A stretch of DNA of 15,778 nt, taken from positions 1 through 15,778 of the forward strand of contig CADBXH010000048.1 of NCBI GenBank assembly GCA_902798605.1. The letters are read 5' to 3'. Positions 6,173 to 14,237 of this stretch are shown in pieces (positions within the stretch are counted from its first letter, which is position 1; the number at the start of each line of letters is the position of its first letter). This DNA is from an uncultured Ruminococcus sp. (GTDB lineage: Bacteria > Bacillota_A > Clostridia > Oscillospirales > Acutalibacteraceae). Under the pieces are notes generated by a model. That model worked only from the letters and a program-made list of their open reading frames with translations. It had not been told where the DNA came from and did no database searches. The position numbers were made by a program, and so were the translations under genes.

Positions 6173-7795
6173 ATGCCGATCAGCAAAAGTGAAGAAGCTA
6201 TTGTATTTGCCGCCAAAAACGGAAACGGCAAATGCTTTGAGGAATTATATAAGCTTTATTATGAAAAAATATACGCTATCGCTTATACTATGGTAAAGAA
6301 CAGCACAGATTCTGAGGACATTCTGCAAAATACGTTTATTAAGGCGTGGCAGAATATAAGTAGGATAAACGACCCTGCCGTGTTTAATACATGGCTTCAA
6401 AGAATAGCGATAAACGAATGTAACGCAATGCTCAGAAAGAAAAAGCCGGACTTTTCAATTGAGAACGAGGGCGACAACGGCGAGCTGCTTCAACTTGAAT
6501 CGGATTTGATGCTGCCCGAGCAGTATGCCGAAAGAGCTGATCTGTCCGAACGCCTTAAAATGATAATTGATGATTTGTCCGTTGTTCAAAAGGAAACCAT
6601 CCTGTTGTATTATTACAGCGAGATGAGCATAGAGGAAATAGCACAGACAATGGATTGTTCTCAGGGAACCGTAAAATCCAGACTGTTCCTCGCGAGAAAA
6701 GCAATAAAAACAGAAATAGAAGAAAACGAACGCAAAACAGGCGAAAGGTTTTACTCTGTTCAGGGTATTGCGCTTATTCCGTTTGCGATATTGTTTGTCA
6801 GTCAAATCAAAAGCTGCGCTATTCCCGCGGATAAGGCGATGCTTATTCTCAGCGGCATCGCAAAAGGACTTGGAAACGCTCCTGCCGGATACGTTATACC
6901 CGCTGCCGGAGCAAATTCGGGCGCGGGTTATTCAGCCGGTACTGCCGCGTATTCCGGGGCGGCTTCAGGCACTGCCGCGGGAGAGACCTCGGGCGCTGCG
7001 GCTTCGGGTGCGATGCTCGCGTCAATCCCTCTGTGGGCCAAAATAGTTGCAGCGGTAACCGCCGCCGCACTGTTTGTGGCGGGTTTAAGCATCGGATTGA
7101 TGAATTTGATCGGTAATAATAACGATGATGATCCGATTGTTCCGGTCGTAGAGACCGCAACGCAGGAGACCAAAAAAGTGACCGCAACCGAAAAAGTAAC
7201 AGAAACCAAAAAAGTGCCCGAGACAGAAAAGGTTACTGAAAAAGCGACCGAGAAAGTAACCGAAAAGCAAACAGAAGAAGTTACAGAGGAAGTAACCGAA
7301 GCCCCTGATAACAGTGAGAATTGGAAAGATATCTACGCCGAAAAGATTGAAGAAAAGTACAGTGGTGAATCTTCACAGCCAGCACCCCAATTCGCGCTTG
7401 TTTATATTGATGACGACGATGTTCCCGAACTGTTGATGCAATCGGGCAGCCATTCGCCCGGCTTGGAAATATACTGGATAGTCGGAGACGATACTGAATC
7501 AGAACACTTGGGTTTGTCGTGGGGTGAATTTCTTTATAATGAAAAGCAAGGAGATTTTTATTATGAGTACAATGCGCAGGGAACAGGCGCGACCTCATTT
7601 TTCTTTGACGGAAGCTCGGTAACACAGGGGCAACATATCGGGTTTAGTAATACGAGCGGTGAAACAGTGTATACTATAGACGGCGAGACTACTGATAAAG
7701 CGTCATTTGAAAGTGAGTATAATTCAATGAGAGCCGATTATTCCGATAAGGCTGTTTTTAAGAACAAAAGCGAGATACTTGAAGAGCTTCAATAA
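6173..7795 (+). CDS. Membrane-anchored ECF-type sigma factor with extracytoplasmic domain
   Basis: A 540-residue fusion in one uninterrupted frame. Residues about 22-92 are sigma-70 region 2 (FEELYKLYYEKIYAIAY, DSEDILQNTFIKAWQN, FNTWLQRIAINECNAMLRKK). Residues about 125-180 are region 4 (IIDDLSVVQKETILLYYYSEM, then SIEEIAQTMDCSQGTVKSRLFLARK). A hydrophobic stretch (197-212) and an Ala/Gly/Ser-rich linker (about 243-282) lead to a transmembrane helix (about 287-313). A Lys/Val/Thr/Glu repeat stalk (about 327-377) and an extracytoplasmic domain with an Asp-rich motif, IDDDDVPELL, end the protein. No separate anti-sigma gene follows. GGGAGGTGG lies six bases before ATG 6173. I infer that membrane tethering or proteolysis controls the sigma part. 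The C-terminal domain is not assigned to a named family. Confidence 0.87.
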   Translation: MPISKSEEAIVFAAKNGNGKCFEELYKLYYEKIYAIAYTMVKNSTDSEDILQNTFIKAWQNISRINDPAVFNTWLQRIAINECNAMLRKKKPDFSIENEGDNGELLQLESDLMLPEQYAERADLSERLKMIIDDLSVVQKETILLYYYSEMSIEEIAQTMDCSQGTVKSRLFLARKAIKTEIEENERKTGERFYSVQGIALIPFAILFVSQIKSCAIPADKAMLILSGIAKGLGNAPAGYVIPAAGANSGAGYSAGTAAYSGAASGTAAGETSGAAASGAMLASIPLWAKIVAAVTAAALFVAGLSIGLMNLIGNNNDDDPIVPVVETATQETKKVTATEKVTETKKVPETEKVTEKATEKVTEKQTEEVTEEVTEAPDNSENWKDIYAEKIEEKYSGESSQPAPQFALVYIDDDDVPELLMQSGSHSPGLEIYWIVGDDTESEHLGLSWGEFLYNEKQGDFYYEYNAQGTGATSFFFDGSSVTQGQHIGFSNTSGETVYTIDGETTDKASFESEYNSMRADYSDKAVFKNKSEILEELQ

Positions 7796-7817
7796 AACGT
7801 ATTTTATGAATAATTCA

Positions 7818-7846
7818 TTGACGAAAAAGGCAACTTTTGTTATAAT
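7818..7846 (+). promoter_or_regulatory. SigA-type promoter of the lipoprotein gene
   Basis: A -35 TTGACG (7818-7823) and a consensus -10 TATAAT (7841-7846) are spaced by 17 bp, in the gap between the sigma gene and the lipoprotein gene. Transcription would begin near 7853, about 22 nt before the ATG, so the lipoprotein can be expressed independently of the upstream genes. No terminator hairpin is visible in this gap. Confidence 0.7.
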
Positions 7847-7874
7847 ATTTAAAAAAGGAATAGGGGATAAGGAA

Positions 7875-8906
7875 ATGAAAAAGTTATTATCAATTATAAT
7901 TGCAATTGTTATTATCTCGTCGTTTTCCGGCTGCTTTGGCTCAAATACTCAATTGCCGACCGATAGAAATGATTCGGATTCATCTTTTTCTTCAAGTGAA
8001 GAAAAAACTACCGAGCCAACAACAGAAAAAGCAACCGAGGAAGAAACAACAGAACCTATAACAGAAAGTACCACCGGTTCGGAAGCCGAATCGATAAAAT
8101 TGACTGAGTTAACAAGCGTTGGAGATCAGCCTATTGAAACCGACAAATTAACAGATAACTACGGAAACAACTATGAAAGTGCGATTATAAGTGATTATAA
8201 AAATGATGTATACGAGTATATTCTTGATGGAAAATACTCGTCTTTGAAGGGAACCTTATATATTCCAAAAGGTGAAAGCGATGACTATAATGTTACATTA
8301 ACTGTAAAAGGTGACGGACATATTCTGTATTCTTCTCCTGTTATGACAAAAACCTCAAAACCGGTTGAATTTGATGTTCCGATAGCCGGATTCAATAAAC
8401 TTGTAATTGAGTGGTACGAGTATCAAGTTAAATGCTGTATAGCTGATCCGATTTTGGTTAAAGCTAATCCAAATGACTCTAAAGCTGTTGATATTAAAAC
8501 ATTGCCGATTATAATCACAGATTTGACGAGCATTGATGATAAGCCGGAACGTACATTCAAATTAACTGATACGTTTGGTAATACATATAGTAACGCAATA
8601 TATAGTCGTTCTCCATATTCAGATTTATCATTTGAATATATATTAGACAAAAAATACAGTAAGTTTAAATGCACTTTATATATCCCGAAAGGCGAAAAAC
8701 TTAATAAAACTGTTACTATGATAATAGACGGTGACGGAGAGGAGATATATCAATCTCCGGCAATGTCTGTTTCTTCAAAACCTGTTGATGTAGAAGTTGA
8801 TCTTTCAAAGTATAACGATGTAAAAATTCATTTTTTAAATGATAAGGGTAAATCAACAAACAGTAAATCACTTTGTTTGGGAACGCCGTACTTTTACCTT
8901 ATTTAA
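7875..8906 (+). CDS. Lipoprotein with two tandem NPCBM-like domains
   Basis: A 343-residue secreted lipoprotein. The signal peptide MKKLLSIIIAIVIISSFSGC ends in lipobox FSGC, with C20 as the lipidated residue. A Ser/Thr/Glu-rich stalk (about 31-73) follows. Two homologous domains occupy about 76-195 and 214-340, each with L-T-S start, EYILD.KYS, TLYIPKGE, DGDG- or KGDG-type turn, YSSP/YQSP and SKPV blocks. This matches the NPCBM (novel putative carbohydrate-binding module) pattern, so glycan binding at the cell surface is likely, though no catalytic domain is present. I chose the ATG at 7875 because the signal peptide starts there and AGGGG lies eight bases upstream. Its stalk resembles that of the upstream sigma protein. 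The gene is clearly more AT-rich than the purine genes, suggesting different ancestry. Confidence 0.82.
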   Translation: MKKLLSIIIAIVIISSFSGCFGSNTQLPTDRNDSDSSFSSSEEKTTEPTTEKATEEETTEPITESTTGSEAESIKLTELTSVGDQPIETDKLTDNYGNNYESAIISDYKNDVYEYILDGKYSSLKGTLYIPKGESDDYNVTLTVKGDGHILYSSPVMTKTSKPVEFDVPIAGFNKLVIEWYEYQVKCCIADPILVKANPNDSKAVDIKTLPIIITDLTSIDDKPERTFKLTDTFGNTYSNAIYSRSPYSDLSFEYILDKKYSKFKCTLYIPKGEKLNKTVTMIIDGDGEEIYQSPAMSVSSKPVDVEVDLSKYNDVKIHFLNDKGKSTNSKSLCLGTPYFYLI

Positions 8907-8937
8907 CACACTTATAACAAAATCAACACATTATATT

Positions 8938-8968
8938 CAGAGATACTCATTTTGGGTATCTCTGTTTT
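8938..8968 (+). terminator. Intrinsic terminator after the lipoprotein gene
   Basis: CAGAGATACTC (8938-8948) pairs with GGGTATCTCTG (8954-8964), one G-U pair, loop ATTTT, followed by TTTTGTCT. It closes the 5862-8906 cluster. The sequence from here to 9176 shows only a -10-like TATAAT at 9124-9129, without a recognisable -35, which may serve purC; no riboswitch fold is evident. Confidence 0.85.
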
Positions 8969-9176
8969 GTCTATATAATGATTAGTATCTTCATCAAATC
9001 ACAAAATATAGTGCCTGACGCCAAAATACACAATAATTCACACAATATCTGCTATTATTTTATATTAATCATCAAAATTTGTTTTTAATTCTAATTCAGC
9101 TAAAAAAATCACTTTTCTTATACTATAATATACCGTGTATTGTTATTTACATTTTTATTTATTTGGAGGAGTCATT

Positions 9177-9890
9177 ATGGAAAAGAAAGAGCTTATGTAC
9201 GAAGGCAAGGCAAAAAAGGTGTATTCTACCGACGATCCCGCTTTATGCATCGTTTCTTACAAGGACGACGCTACCGCTTTTAACGGCGAAAAAAAGGGCA
9301 CTATCGTCGGCAAGGGCGTAGTAAATAACCGTATGAGCAACTTTATGTTTCAGCTGCTCGAGAAAAACGGTATCCCCACTGATTTTGTCGAAGAGCTTAA
9401 CGACCGTGACGCGGTATTAAAGAGAGTTGAGATCGTTCCTCTCGAAGTTATCGTCCGCAACAAGGCGGCAGGCTCATTCTCAAAGCGCTTCGGCGTTCCC
9501 GAGGGTACGGCGTTTGAGTGCCCGACTCTTGAATATTGCCTCAAGGATGACGACCTCGGCGATCCTATGATCAACGACAGCCAGATCATCGCAATCGGCG
9601 CGGCTAAGCAGGAGGAGCTTGACACTATCGCCAAGTATACAATGAAAATCAATGAGGTTATGATCGACTTCTTCAAAAAATGCGGCGTTGACCTTATCGA
9701 CTTCAAGATAGAGTTCGGCAGACTTCCCGACGGAACCATCATCCTCGCAGACGAGATCTCACCCGATACCTGCCGTTTCTGGGATGTAGAGACAGGCGAA
9801 AAGCTCGATAAAGACCGTTTCCGCAGAGATATGGGCGGCGTAGAAGAAGCGTATGCCGAGATGATGAAGCGCGTAGGACTCGGCGAATAA
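9177..9890 (+). CDS. purC: SAICAR synthase (phosphoribosylaminoimidazole-succinocarboxamide synthase)
   Basis: A 237-residue enzyme, normal bacterial PurC length, which joins aspartate to CAIR using ATP in purine synthesis. Landmarks are the nucleotide-binding start YEGKAKKVY (8-16), FNGEKKGTIVGKGVVNN (35-51), PLEVIVRNKAAGS (88-100), and LIDFKIEFGR with LADEISPDTCRFWD near 177-207. I chose ATG 9177 because GGAGGA lies six bases upstream and the conserved strand follows directly; an upstream ATG at 9135 adds an unrelated hydrophobic stretch. It is the first gene of the purine cluster, with purF 61 bp downstream. No purine riboswitch is evident in the leader. Confidence 0.95.
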   Translation: MEKKELMYEGKAKKVYSTDDPALCIVSYKDDATAFNGEKKGTIVGKGVVNNRMSNFMFQLLEKNGIPTDFVEELNDRDAVLKRVEIVPLEVIVRNKAAGSFSKRFGVPEGTAFECPTLEYCLKDDDLGDPMINDSQIIAIGAAKQEELDTIAKYTMKINEVMIDFFKKCGVDLIDFKIEFGRLPDGTIILADEISPDTCRFWDVETGEKLDKDRFRRDMGGVEEAYAEMMKRVGLGE

Positions 9891-9951
9891 GCATATATAA
9901 GACAGGATAAAAGATAGGAAATTTGAGTTATATTAATCGGATGGTGAAGTC

Positions 9952-11430
9952 TTGAATTATTCTCTCGATAATTACGCAAAGGAAGGCTTGCACGAGGAGT
10001 GCGGAGTCTTCGGAATTTTCAGCGATGGTACGATCCCGCCAGCGTACGCTTGTTATAACGGACTTCTTGCGCTTCAGCACAGAGGTCAGGAAAGCTGCGG
10101 AATCGCCGTTACCGACGACGGTGTAATCGATTATTATAAAAATATGGGTCTTGTTACCGAGGTGTTCAATAACAATATCCTTGACTCGCTCCCGGGACAG
10201 ATGGGTATTTCTCACGTTCGATACTCAACAGCAGGCGGCTCTGTGCTTGAAAACGCGCAGCCGCTTGTTATGCGTTATGTAAAGGGTACTCTTGCGGTCG
10301 CTCATAACGGAAATCTCACCAACGCGGTGGAGATCCGCCGTGACCTTGAGCAGACGGGCGCGATATTCCAGACGACTATCGACTCCGAGGTCATCTGTTA
10401 CGTCATCGCCCGCGAACGTCTTAAATGCCACAGCGTAGAACAGGCTGTCGCCAACACTATGCAGAAGATCAAGGGCGCGTATTCTCTGCTTGTAATGAGC
10501 CCGAGAAAACTTATCGCCGCCCGCGACCCCCACGGCTTCAGACCGCTTTGTATGGGCAAATACAACGATTCTTACGTCTTTGCCAGCGAGAGCGCGGCGC
10601 TCGACGCCTGCGGAGCGGAATTTGTCCGCGATGTCGAGCCCGGAGAGATAATCGTTGTCGATAACAAAAAGGGTATGCGCAGCATCAAGCCCGAATTCAA
10701 AGAAAAGAAAAAATCTATTTGTATTTTTGAGTACATATATTTTGCCCGCAGTGACAGTCTTATTGACGGCGTCAGCGTGTACGAAAGCCGCAAAAAAGCC
10801 GGCAGGATCTTGGCGCGCGAGTTTCCCGTAGAAGCGGATATGGTAATCGGCGTTCCCGAATCGGGAATTGACGCTGCAATCGGTTATTCCGAGGAATCGG
10901 GTATCCCGTATCAAAAGGCTATCGTAAAGAACGGCTATATCGGCAGGACGTTTATCAAGCCCAATCAAAAGGACCGTATGAAGAGTGTTCATCTTAAATT
11001 GAACCCCATCGCCGATATGGTCAAGGGTAAGCGCGTTGTTATGATAGACGACAGCGTTGTGCGCGGCACGACAATCGACCGTATCGTTACAATGCTCCGT
11101 GACGCGGGCGCAAAGGAAGTCCATATGCGTATCAGCTCGCCGCCGTTTATGTGGCCGTGCTATTACGGAACAGACATCCCCTCGCGCGGAGAGCTCATCG
11201 CCTGCAACCATTCTATCGAGGAGATAACAAAGCTCAGCGGAGCCGATTCTCTCGGTTATCTGCCGGTCGAGTATCTTCACGAGATGATAGATTTTGCCGA
11301 TGTAGGCTTCTGCGACGGCTGTTTTACAGGAAAATATCCCGCCGAGATCACCCTCGAGACCTTAGAGGGCAAGGAGCGCGGCGGAATGGATTTTAAGGAT
11401 AAAAACAAATGTCAGGGCAAGGATAACTGA
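9952..11430 (+). CDS. purF: Amidophosphoribosyltransferase
   Basis: A 492-residue enzyme catalysing the first committed step of purine synthesis: PRPP plus glutamine gives phosphoribosylamine. The catalytic cysteine is C17 in the EECGVFGIF motif, so a 16-residue propeptide must be removed, as in the Bacillus-type enzyme. The likely 4Fe-4S ligands are C257, C403 (WPCYYGTDI), C454 and C457 (CDGCFTGKYP). The PRPP loop is VVMIDDSVVRGTT (362-374). No ATG or GTG is available in frame, so translation appears to start at TTG 9952, with GGTGA four bases ahead. A five-codon open frame, including its stop (ATG 9941 to TGA 9955), overlaps this start. It lies between purC and purB in the same orientation. 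Confidence 0.95.
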   Translation: MNYSLDNYAKEGLHEECGVFGIFSDGTIPPAYACYNGLLALQHRGQESCGIAVTDDGVIDYYKNMGLVTEVFNNNILDSLPGQMGISHVRYSTAGGSVLENAQPLVMRYVKGTLAVAHNGNLTNAVEIRRDLEQTGAIFQTTIDSEVICYVIARERLKCHSVEQAVANTMQKIKGAYSLLVMSPRKLIAARDPHGFRPLCMGKYNDSYVFASESAALDACGAEFVRDVEPGEIIVVDNKKGMRSIKPEFKEKKKSICIFEYIYFARSDSLIDGVSVYESRKKAGRILAREFPVEADMVIGVPESGIDAAIGYSEESGIPYQKAIVKNGYIGRTFIKPNQKDRMKSVHLKLNPIADMVKGKRVVMIDDSVVRGTTIDRIVTMLRDAGAKEVHMRISSPPFMWPCYYGTDIPSRGELIACNHSIEEITKLSGADSLGYLPVEYLHEMIDFADVGFCDGCFTGKYPAEITLETLEGKERGGMDFKDKNKCQGKDN

Positions 11431-11451
11431 TTTGCCAAGAAAGGATAAAAA

Positions 11452-12897
11452 ATGAGTAAGGACTGCTACGAATCGCCTTTGTCCGCACGTTACGCGAGCA
11501 AGGAAATGAAGTATATATTTTCTCCCGACAAGAAGTTCAGAACTTGGAGAAGGCTCTGGATCGCGCTTGCCGAGGCTGAAAAAGAGCTCGGTCTGCCCGT
11601 AACTCAGGAGCAGATAGACGAGCTGAAGGCAAACGCCGACGATATAAACTACGATGTAGCCCAGGAGAGGGAAAAGCTTGTCCGCCACGATGTTATGTCG
11701 CACGTTTACGCCTACGGTGTTCAGTGCCCAAATGCAAAGGGCATAATCCACCTCGGCGCGACCTCGTGCTATGTAGGCGACAACACCGACATCATCATTA
11801 TGACCGAGGGCTTGCGCCTTATCCGCAACAAGCTCATCACGGTCATCCGCAATCTCTCAAAGTTCGCGGACGAGTACAAGGCTCTGCCGACTCTCGGCTT
11901 TACTCACTTCCAGCCCGCTCAGCCCACAACGGTAGGCAAGAGGGCGACGCTTTGGATCCAGGAATTTTTAATGGACTTAGAGGACGTTGAGTATCAGCTT
12001 TCAAAGGCAAAGCTCCTCGGCTCAAAGGGCACAACGGGTACGCAGGCGAGCTTTTTGGAGCTCTTTGACGGCGACCACGATAAGTGCAAGCAGCTCGATC
12101 AGAAAATTGCCGAGAAGATGGGTTATCAGGCTTGCTTCCCCGTATCGGGACAGACATATTCACGCAAGCTCGATTCACAGTTCCTCAATGTGCTCGCAGG
12201 TATCGCCCAGTCAGCGGCGAAGTTCTCAAACGATATAAGACTTCTCCAGCACCTCAAAGAGGTCGAGGAGCCGTTTGAAAAGAACCAGATCGGTTCATCC
12301 GCAATGGCTTATAAACGCAATCCCATGCGTTCAGAGCGAATCGGTTCGCTTTCAAGATATGTTATGACAGACGTGCTCAACGGTTACTTTACGACCGCTA
12401 CCCAGTGGTTCGAGAGGACTCTTGACGACTCTGCAAACAAGAGATTGAGCGTTCCCGAGGCGTTCCTCGCTATCGACGGCGTGCTTTCGCTTTGCGCTAA
12501 CGTAGCCGACGGACTTGTGGTTTATCCCAAGGTCATCGAGCAAAGGCTCAGAAAAGAGCTTCCCTTTATGGCGACCGAAAATATTATGATGGACGCCGTT
12601 AAAAAGAGAGGCGCCGACCGTCAGCAGCTTCACGAGAGGATCCGCGTTCACTCGATGGCGGCTTCAAAGGTTATCAAGGAAGAGGGCGGAGAAAACGACC
12701 TAATGACGAAGCCTTCGGAGTTACCCTTGAAGAGCTCGAAAAGATACTGCAGCCCGAAAAATATACAGGCAGAGCAAAGGAACAGACAGAGGATTTCCTC
12801 AATGAATATGTCTATCCCGCGCTTGAAAAATACAAGGACATTGAGTCCGACAGACCCGAAATCAACGTGTAAACAAATATTGATCCCGCTTATATAA
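11452..12897 (+). CDS. purB: Adenylosuccinate lyase, C-terminus frameshifted
   Basis: PurB cleaves SAICAR to AICAR plus fumarate and adenylosuccinate to AMP plus fumarate. Residues 1-417 are intact: HLGATSCYVGDN (100-111), the catalytic-region histidine H152 in GFTHFQPAQPTTVGKR, and the fumarase/lyase signature SSAMAYKRNPMRSE (about 282-295). After EGGENDL (about 411-417) the frame becomes meaningless. The expected continuation, DEAFGVTLEELEKILQPEKY and onward through TGRA, is read in another frame at 12705-12872. Family members usually have about six residues (IERIxx-like) between NDL and the next Asp, whereas only two bases remain, so a deletion of about 16 nt near 12703 is the simplest explanation. 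The reading frame as given has 481 residues with about 64 non-native at the end. Function is doubtful unless another copy exists or the deletion is an artefact. Confidence 0.88.
   Translation: MSKDCYESPLSARYASKEMKYIFSPDKKFRTWRRLWIALAEAEKELGLPVTQEQIDELKANADDINYDVAQEREKLVRHDVMSHVYAYGVQCPNAKGIIHLGATSCYVGDNTDIIIMTEGLRLIRNKLITVIRNLSKFADEYKALPTLGFTHFQPAQPTTVGKRATLWIQEFLMDLEDVEYQLSKAKLLGSKGTTGTQASFLELFDGDHDKCKQLDQKIAEKMGYQACFPVSGQTYSRKLDSQFLNVLAGIAQSAAKFSNDIRLLQHLKEVEEPFEKNQIGSSAMAYKRNPMRSERIGSLSRYVMTDVLNGYFTTATQWFERTLDDSANKRLSVPEAFLAIDGVLSLCANVADGLVVYPKVIEQRLRKELPFMATENIMMDAVKKRGADRQQLHERIRVHSMAASKVIKEEGGENDLMTKPSELPLKSSKRYCSPKNIQAEQRNRQRISSMNMSIPRLKNTRTLSPTDPKSTCKQILIPLI
12705..12872 (+). other. 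Displaced C-terminal coding segment of purB (out of frame)
   Basis: Reading from GAC 12705, 55 sense codons run to TAA at 12870-12872 and encode recognisable adenylosuccinate lyase C-terminal sequence: VTLEELEKILQPEKYTGRA, then KEQTEDFLNEYVYPALEKY. It is in a different frame from the main purB frame and has no start signal of its own. The original purB probably ended at 12872, 37 bp before purA. Confidence 0.85.
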
Positions 12898-12909
12898 AGG
12901 AGAAAAATT

Positions 12910-14187
12910 ATGGTAAAAGCAATTGTAGGCGCTAACTGGGGCGACGAGGGAAAGGGAAAAATCACCGACGTCCTCGCCGAAAATAGCGACATTGTTATCC
13001 GCTTTCAGGGCGGCGCGAATGCAGGTCACACTATCATCAACGACTACGGTAAATTCGCGCTTCATCAAATGCCTTCCGGCGTGTTCCATCAGAATATCGT
13101 CAACATCATCGGCAACGGAGTCGCGTTCAGCGTAGAGAATTTTGTAAAAGAGCTAAAGGAACTCGAAAGCAGGGGCGTGCCTAAGCCGAACATCATCATC
13201 TCCGACCGTGCGCAGGTCGTTATGCCGTATCATGTAGCGTTCGATTGCTACGAGGAGGAGCGCCTCGGCAAAAACTCCTTTGGTTCGACAAAGAGCGGTA
13301 TCGCTCCGTTTTATTCGGATAAATATTCAAAGATCGGTTTCCAGATCAACGAGCTCTACGACGATCCCGACTCGTTAAAAGAGAAGATCCGTCACGCGCT
13401 CGAAATCAAAAACGCTACCCTCAAAAACCTTTACAACAAGCCCGGAATAACGGAGCAGGAGGTTTATGATAAGCTGATGGAGTACAAGGAACAGCTCGCC
13501 GAGTATGTGGGCGACGCATTCAGGTTCATCCATCAGGCACTAAAAGCTGGCAAAAATATCCTGCTCGAGGGTCAGCTCGGCTCATTAAAAGATACCGACT
13601 TCGGCATCTATCCTATGGTAACTTCTTCCAATACTATCGCGGGCTACGGCGCTGTAGGCGCGGGCATCCCGCCCTATGAGATCAAGGAGATCATCACAGT
13701 CGTAAAGGCTTATTCAAGCGCTGTAGGCGCGGGTGAGTTTGTCTCCGAGATATTCGGAGAAGAAGCCGACGAGCTTAGAAAAAGAGGCGGCGACGGCGGC
13801 GAGTTCGGAGCTACTACCGGCAGACCGCGCCGTATGGGTTGGCTCGATCTTGTTGCCACACGCTACGGCTGTATGGTTCAGGGCGCTACTCAGGTTGCGT
13901 TCACCGTGCTCGATGTTCTCGGTTATCTTGAGGAGATCCCCGTTTGCGTCGGTTACGAGCTCGACGGCGAGGTCATCGACTATTTCCCGTCAACAACAAA
14001 GCTTAAAAGATGTAAGCCCGTGCTTAAAAAGCTCAAGGGCTGGAACTGCTCTATCTCGGGTATCACCGAGTACGACAAGCTTCCCAAGGAGTGCCGTGAG
14101 TACATCGAGTTTGCCGAGGAATACATCGGCGTGCCCATCACAATGGTATCAAACGGACCTAAGAGAAGCGATATAATCTATAAGTGA
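12910..14187 (+). CDS. purA: Adenylosuccinate synthetase
   Basis: A 425-residue enzyme joining aspartate to IMP with GTP, the first step toward AMP. The GTP-binding and catalytic loop [11 protein letters not shown] (7-17) contains D12, and H40 sits in [11 protein letters not shown]. The [12 protein letters not shown] motif (302-313) and PMVTSSNT are present. Some family blocks differ from the classical enzyme: [19 protein letters not shown] stands where GTTRRGIGPAYEDK-type sequence is usual, and [16 protein letters not shown] where EGAQGTLLDIDHGTYP is usual. It therefore seems to belong to a divergent PurA branch, but the key residues are kept. AAAGGAG lies seven bases ahead of ATG 12910. Its stop is a tandem TGA-TAA. 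It follows the purB remnant tail by 37 bp and precedes guaA by 50 bp. Confidence 0.94.
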   Translation: MVKAIVGANWGDEGKGKITDVLAENSDIVIRFQGGANAGHTIINDYGKFALHQMPSGVFHQNIVNIIGNGVAFSVENFVKELKELESRGVPKPNIIISDRAQVVMPYHVAFDCYEEERLGKNSFGSTKSGIAPFYSDKYSKIGFQINELYDDPDSLKEKIRHALEIKNATLKNLYNKPGITEQEVYDKLMEYKEQLAEYVGDAFRFIHQALKAGKNILLEGQLGSLKDTDFGIYPMVTSSNTIAGYGAVGAGIPPYEIKEIITVVKAYSSAVGAGEFVSEIFGEEADELRKRGGDGGEFGATTGRPRRMGWLDLVATRYGCMVQGATQVAFTVLDVLGYLEEIPVCVGYELDGEVIDYFPSTTKLKRCKPVLKKLKGWNCSISGITEYDKLPKECREYIEFAEEYIGVPITMVSNGPKRSDIIYK

Positions 14188-14193
14188 TAATAT

Positions 14194-14215
14194 GGTGCTG
14201 CCTAATGGCAGCGCC
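14194..14215 (+). terminator. Hairpin between purA and guaA, weak terminator or attenuator
   Basis: GGTGCTGCC (14194-14202) pairs with GGCAGCGCC (14207-14215), one G-U pair, loop TAAT. It is followed by GTGTTGTTT rather than a clean T-run and ends ten bases before the guaA ribosome binding site. It could reduce read-through, protect the purA mRNA end, or affect guaA translation. Confidence 0.4.
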
Positions 14216-14237
14216 GTGTTGTTTAGGGGGAATCGGT

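Noticed and set aside
7140..7310. Direct repeats that could suggest a CRISPR or satellite array
   Set aside because: They are in-frame codons for Lys-Val-Thr-Glu-type repeats of the sigma protein's stalk, irregular in length and without spacers.
8965..9176. Possible purine riboswitch or PurR site before purC
   Set aside because: I see no purine aptamer core or paired PurBox-like motif, and the likely leader is only about 40 nt long.
10225..11280. Minus-strand open frame of 351 codons
   Set aside because: It lies wholly within purF, which is certain from its catalytic and Fe-S motifs. The frame has no family resemblance.
12690..12720. Programmed ribosomal frameshift in purB
   Set aside because: There is no slippery heptamer or downstream pseudoknot-like structure, and codons usual at this site are missing. 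A deletion explains it better.
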